Below the pieces are notes generated by a model that was not told where the DNA came from, ran no database searches, and saw only the letters and a program-made list of their open reading frames with translations. A stretch of 64,000 bases of DNA, from positions 3,452,094-3,516,093 of the forward strand of contig CM069595.1 in NCBI GenBank assembly GCA_035771175.1. Reading direction: 5' to 3'. Each line of letters begins with the position of its first letter. Position 1 is the first letter of the stretch. The stretch comes from Paratinospora sagittata (taxonomy: Eukaryota; Streptophyta; Magnoliopsida; Ranunculales; Menispermaceae). This document shows, piece by piece, positions 59,060-64,000 of this stretch. A program made the position numbers and the translations under genes.

Positions 59060-60469
59060 GATTAACGTGTGATTTATGCGTTGATAGGTTGATAACGCCC
59101 AACGTCGAGGAATCTCAACGCATTTGGAATTTAGCGATTCAGGTGGGAATGATTCTAGACCTTCATAATATTTTATTTTGATATATAGATAGGAATGTTA
59201 AATTAATTAGGTCTATAATATAATTATATTGCTTATGCATGCCTATTGTACGTGATGTTATTTATACCATGCTGTGATTAATAGCTATGATGATATGTGT
59301 GTCAATATGACTTCTGGTTTTGATTAGATGATAATTGGATGCATGAAATTCATATGATATTTAAGACTCATTTATAAATTATAATACCTGATAATGAAAC
59401 GTATGGCTTGGAATATTGGTATAGTAAGGTTCATGTGTTAACGCTATTATATTGGGCATTGTGACATGATCTATGTGTAGTGAAATTTAAATATGGTTGG
59501 TGAATACAATTAATAGCATGATTAGGTTGTATTTATGGTGTGACATCACTAAAGAACACAATTAAGATAAGAATCACACATATGTGGCAGTTATTCTAAG
59601 GAATATCGCCATTGATTATTGTGGGGCAGTTATTCTTAGGAACACCGCCAATGTTTATTATGGGGCAGTTATTCATGATGAATATCGCCAATGGAGTTCT
59701 AATTTTTGGGTAGTGCCACCCTGTGTTTGATTTCTTAAGGGTACGTGATTTAGAACGTGGTAAAATTTTCGACTCAAACAATCTAATGTTGCAACGATTA
59801 ATGTGTGAAACTTGTTTGTAACGTTCTTGTGTATGTATCATAATAAAATGTTGTGAATTGTTTAGATGACTCACTGGGCTTTCAAGCTTACCCCTATTTT
59901 TCACATGCAGGTACTTAGAAAATAAAGTAGCAAGTTGTGACGTGGTTCAGTGATAGGGGTAGGATGGAAATCTGGACAATATTTTAATTAGAGAATGAGT
60001 TAAGTACTTGTTTAATTTCGTGAACTTTTATTTAGTAAGGGTTGTATTGACATTAGAGATTTTGATAAAATCTTTTTATGATTATTGAAGGGATCATGAT
60101 TTACTTTAAATATATGTGCCTTGGATTTGAATTCTATTTGACGAATGTATTTAAGATATTGTGTCCACGATGGATGGACAAGGGCAAGTACCCTCATAAT
60201 TCACTATAGAAATTGGTATAGTGGAATTATGTGGTCCTTAGCGTGAAGATAATACAAATTGGTATTCGTTTATCTTAACAAGTAAGTTGGTTAAAAATAA
60301 AAAAAATAAATTTATAGTGTTTCAAATTTTATTACGTATATAATGATTATGAGTTAAGATAGACGGATACGAATAACATCTCGATTTTCAGTGGTTATTC
60401 TCGATAAAATTAAAATATTCATTATTTTACAAAAAAAAAAAAATATGTTTTAAAAATCGGGGTGTTACA
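59060..60469 (+). mobile_element. Probable gypsy-type LTR remnant ending GGGGTGTTACA
   Basis: The 3' boundary TCGGGGTGTTACA (ending 60469) is the characteristic end of many plant Ty3/gypsy (Tekay/Del-like) LTRs. Upstream sequence containing AACGCCCAACGTCGAGGAAT (about 59094) resembles internal LTR motifs I remember from this group. The matching TGTAACACCC start was not found, so the left end is lost or lies elsewhere. No polyprotein sequence is present. Confidence 0.45.
59583..59700 (+). repeat. 39-bp tandem repeat, three units
   Basis: GGCAGTTATTC ... AATATCGCCA recurs at 59586, 59625 and 59664 with a period of 39 bp and moderate divergence. It lies within the probable gypsy LTR remnant. 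Confidence 0.8.
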
Positions 60470-61251
60470 CTGGCTATAATATATATATATCACAGCACGC
60501 AGATCTTAATTTCTTATAACTTAGTGGACAATATCGCGTGTATCAAGTACATTAATGATGAATTTTTTTTTAATATAAATTTAACATTGCTTTTTGCCAA
60601 GTATAAATATTGAGTCAGTTAGTACATGAATGTGTTTCTTCTACAGTAGTGCTTTATAAAAAACTAAGTCGATTGTCCAAAACCTTTGCTGTAAGCTATT
60701 TAATACAAATTTCTTTCTTTATCCGAGCTTGATCAGATAAACTGTGCAAATTAACTATGTACAATTACATAAATTATATTTAAACTTCCTACTAGAAATT
60801 GAATGGAGAATGCCATGTGTACCACCATAACATAATATATATGCCTATATTAGTTGTTCTACCAAATTACTAATAAATGTATAGTCTCTTGTAAGTCACA
60901 TGTGTAGGTTAAATAACTAATAAACCTGATAGTACTTGCAGCTGTTTCTGTTTATAAAACTGTTTATAAAATTAAGGTCAACGTTGTAAAATAAAATTTT
61001 AATTGCATTTAACTCCATAGACTAGAGAAACAGGTCCCGATCTCTTTAGGCCTGAGCTCTAATATCTACATTATTCAATTATTCAATCATAAAATTTAAA
61101 ATTATGTCAATTATAGCTTTGGAATAAAACCAAACATTGCATGTAACTAAACCTCTAATAATAGAATTTATACTGAAAAAAGATAATGTATACACACAAA
61201 CACACGCACAAATATATATATAAAGGGAATTCTACATTGAGGAGCTTATTA
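60470..61251. other. AT-rich intergenic region
   Basis: Nothing recognisable on either strand besides short AT microsatellites. Confidence 0.5.
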
Positions 61252-61652
61252 GGTTGCGTTTGGTATAAGATTTAAAAATAGTTCTCAGAAAAATGAAATA
61301 TATATGATCCTATTTTTAATTGATTTATAGTTTTTGAAAAAATGTTTGGTATCATATTAAAAAAAATGTTTTTAAAATTTGAAAACATAAAAAATTTGTT
61401 TGGTTAGTTCTAAGATTTCACACAAATCAAGTAAAAAAAAAAGAGTTTATGTGGGTCCCATCAATTATAAATCAACCAAAGAAAAACTAAAAAAAATATC
61501 TTCTATATGTTTTCTAAAAATAACATTTTTTTAAAACTTTTTTCTAAAGAAGTTTTTTGAATCACAATGAACCAAACAAGTTTTTTTACAAGTTTTTCAC
61601 TTTTGTTTTTAAATACAAAAGACAAGATTTAAAATTGATACCAAATACAACC
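61252..61652. mobile_element. PIF/Harbinger-type MITE, 401 bp, TTA target duplication
   Basis: GGTTGCGTTTGGTAT at the left and ATACCAAATACAACC at the right are terminal inverted repeats with two mismatches, extended by A/T-rich similarity. TTA flanks both ends (61249-61251 and 61653-61655). The interior is non-coding and rich in TTTTTGAAAA-like palindromes. Confidence 0.75.
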
Positions 61653-62209
61653 TTATATTTTCTTAAAAATTTCATCAGCCTTCAACTGCCTCTCCTCACT
61701 TCTACAAGAACATTTTAATTAGTTTAAACTCATAATTTAAGATTTTTCTCCTCTTTCTTTTCTATCAAATGGAAAGCTCATATTCCTTCAAAAGTTTAGG
61801 TTTTTGGTTTGCTTTTGGTTCTTAATAAAATTAACTTATGATTTTACTTTGCTTTTTCATTGGTTTAGGTTTTCTTTCTTTATTAATTTAACAGTAAATT
61901 TTGAGATATTATATACTATATTATTTATTTAATGACTTGTTAATTAAACAAGTTAATTTACAAGTCACTAGTTCATGGGCAAAGGGGCTGAAATTTACAA
62001 ATAATAATAATAGGGGGCTGAAAGTTACCAAAAAAAACAACTAAAAGTAGCTAAAAGTTACATATACATCTAGGATGTATATATTTCTATATTAAATTAC
62101 TGTCATATGATAATATAAATTGTGGTAAAAATGAAAATATATAAAGTTCTTTTTTGAAAAGGAGTGATCTTACTTAAAACGCTTTATTGCTGTAAATTCA
62201 CTAAAATAA

Positions 62210-62410
62210 TACGCTTTTTGACAACAGAGCTAGCTGTTAGGGGCCTTACATGAGGTGTCGGTGTAAGGGCTTTCATGGATCATGTTCTCCTTCAGTTCAT
62301 CAGTTATTTGGTAATTTTTTTAACTAGGCATCTGGTTTCATCGTATAGAAAGATGCTGCTTAATGCCCCTCATTAATGCTGCTACTAAGTAAATTGGTTT
62401 CATTCAATAA
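62210..62410 (+). repeat. NMO upstream homology block (NMO-2 side)
   Basis: This block matches the inverted counterpart at 53700-53905, with AACAGAGCTAGCTGTTAGGG, CATGAGGTGT, AAGATGCTGCTTAATG and TACTAAGTAAATTGG in order. It lies about 0.5-0.7 kb upstream of NMO-2. Confidence 0.65.
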
Positions 62411-62776
62411 AATCTTATTCTAATCACAACAAGTGTCTAAAAAAAAATGCAATTACAGGCGCTTGTCAAGACAAAAGATTAAGTACTAAATAATAATAAA
62501 GAAAAATCCATCTAATTAATATCTTGCCCCCATCAGTTTTTCACTAATGTTCATTAAGTTGTTTATATATTGCCTTTTTCTGACTCTTGCTAATTAAACG
62601 TCTTGTTTCCCGCTCTCTTTATTTTTATAATTAACTGAGATTAATTAAATAATTATGATGAGATTCCATCAGGTACTGGGCAAAACGTGCATTACAAAAA
62701 TAGATCATGAACATTTTTTTTCTGAAGAAAAGGCAATTTCACTCCCATGAGTAGCTGATGTGACGCGCTGAAACGC

Positions 62777-62784
62777 TATAAATA
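62777..62784 (+). promoter_or_regulatory. TATA box of NMO-2
   Basis: TATAAATA lies 126 bp upstream of the ATG, in the block CTGAAACGCTATAAATACAA that is conserved with NMO-1. GATGTGACGCGCTGAAA precedes it. Confidence 0.65.
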
Positions 62785-62909
62785 CAAGGGAATGCGAGGT
62801 CTCGTTCCACAACTTAGCTTTCTCAAGCTCTCTTATCATAAGCTAGCTAGCTCCTCCTGTGGTGGTAGTGTTGTGTTGAGAGCTTTCAATAGAGAAAAAA
62901 AGAGAGAGA

Positions 62910-63050
62910 ATGGCGCCGATCAAGTTCGGAGGGATCCTTGGGTTTGACAATAACATTGTGCTGGCACCAATGGGTGCAGACATATCTGGCCCTAAGCTCG
63001 TCGCAGCTGTGGCAAATGCCGGAGGCATTGGTCTTCTTGCTAGCCCAGTT
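62910..63050 (+). CDS. Nitronate monooxygenase-like gene (NMO-2), exon 1 only
   Basis: The ATG at 62910 starts 47 codons ending at GTT|GTATGC, the same donor site and sequence as in NMO-1 exon 1. The peptide MAPIKFGGILGFDNNIVLAP, MGADISGPKLVAAVANAGGI, GLLASPVV is the FMN-barrel N-terminus of the NMO family and differs from NMO-1 at only about eight positions. The remaining exons must lie to the right of the window, and 63051-64000 is its first intron. It is divergent from NMO-1 and has no lesion in the visible part. Confidence 0.85.
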
Positions 63051-64000
63051 GTATGCATGCACTTCATCACATCTTCTCTTAATTAATTTGATCTATATCT
63101 CCTTTAGTTATAATTAATTCCTTGTTGATTTCTATCTCCACTTACACACATACAATTCCCAATTTACATGAATTGAATTGTTTGTTTACATGTTAATTCA
63201 TTTGTATTCAACTCAAGTAACGTGATCTAACTAGTTTTACATTGGCTGTCAACTTATTAACCTGACCGTCCTCATTTATCTGAACTTAATTAGGACTTGC
63301 TATGTCTAAGGATATGCAAGTATACTTAGAACAAGCAAAGTTAATAGTTAATTGATTTGTTTTTCATAATATTATTCTTGTGTGTGTGTGTGTGTGTTTT
63401 TTTTTTTTTTAATTTCTAACTGGTAATGCTTGGGAACTCTTAAGTTGTATTTAGGTATAGTGTGTACTTATTAGGTGCTGGAGTCCTTTGGATCAACATT
63501 GAGTCGCATGTGTATTGAGCGGCTCCATGTTTATCAAAATCCTTTTGTTGCCCGTTAGAAATATCCAAGAATGATCTGACCTTGCAGCAGAAAATTAAAG
63601 AAATATTTTGGCAAGAGGTTGAAGTAACTAGAAAAATAAATAGATATGGAGATTTCAAAAAAAAGAGAAGGATTTTTTTTTTAACATGGAAAAAACTGAA
63701 AACATCCACGGTGACTATTATTAAAGAAAAAGAAAAATATGATCTTACCAATTTTTGCCATTCATATAACTTTGGCCATGCATCTCCTTTTCTTCTAGCT
63801 TTCTTCCATCCTTTTTATTCTCTTAATCTTTCTCCACATTTTTCTACAATTTTTCTAGTTCCTAAAACAAAACCCCTAAACCTCATATTTATATTACATT
63901 GAAGAGAATAGGCAGTTTCAAATTTACAAACTAAAATTCGTATAGTTAGAGAGGAATAAGGAATTAGAAAGTAATTGGAACACTTGTATTCAAGAATGAC
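63051..64000 (+). other. NMO-2 intron 1 (continues past the window)
   Basis: No exon equivalent to NMO-1 exon 2 (AATAACTATGATATGACC) was found before the window end. In NMO-1 this intron is about 1.4 kb, so exon 2 is expected outside. A (GT)n plus T-run lies near 63382-63411. Confidence 0.6.

Overview
This window looks like nuclear DNA from a eudicot plant, probably a woody one, although the species cannot be read from it. The evidence is AT-rich non-coding DNA, genes split by GT-AG introns, plant organelle-targeting leaders, and many plant transposable elements (Tnt1-like copia, L1- and RTE-type LINEs, PIF/Harbinger- and hAT-like MITEs, solo LTRs). A run of exactly 100 N at 6172-6271 is an assembly gap.

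Layout. 1-8.5 kb is gene-poor: one candidate first exon on the minus strand (1964-2080), two MITE-like elements, a short LTR-like unit, a decayed LINE (about 3602-6110, minus) and a clean solo LTR with matching target-site duplications (7350-7735). 8.5-34 kb is the gene island: SWC5 (+, SWR1 chromatin-remodelling subunit), a plastid-type START/COQ10-like lipid-binding protein (+, with a LINE and a MITE in its introns), mitochondrial dihydrolipoyl dehydrogenase (-), a head-to-tail duplicated RPAP2 (+) whose two copies can be spliced into one reading frame, and a DBP1-type protein phosphatase 2C (-). DLD and RPAP2 are divergent and share about 400 bp containing two G-boxes. The START gene and DLD converge, as do RPAP2 and PP2C.

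34-48 kb is a repeat-rich intergenic stretch with a Tnt1-like copia element whose two halves lie in opposite orientation (39865-44904). 48.3-64 kb holds two nitronate monooxygenase-like (NMO) genes arranged head to head. The left copy (-) has an in-frame stop in exon 2; the right copy (+) enters the window with exon 1 only. Their promoters and a further upstream block are homologous in inverted orientation, so the pair looks like an inverted duplication. The roughly 11 kb between them contains a fold-back element, a solo LTR with perfect 5-bp target duplications, a disabled 5' piece of the mitochondrial ATP synthase beta gene, AT-rich minisatellite DNA, an LTR remnant and a Harbinger-type MITE.

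The most unusual items are the in-frame tandem RPAP2 fusion, the inverted NMO pair, and the copia element with an inverted 3' half. Exon boundaries were placed by eye from splice-site consensus, reading-frame phase and remembered family sequences; no alignment was run. Phase is consistent across every multi-exon model given.
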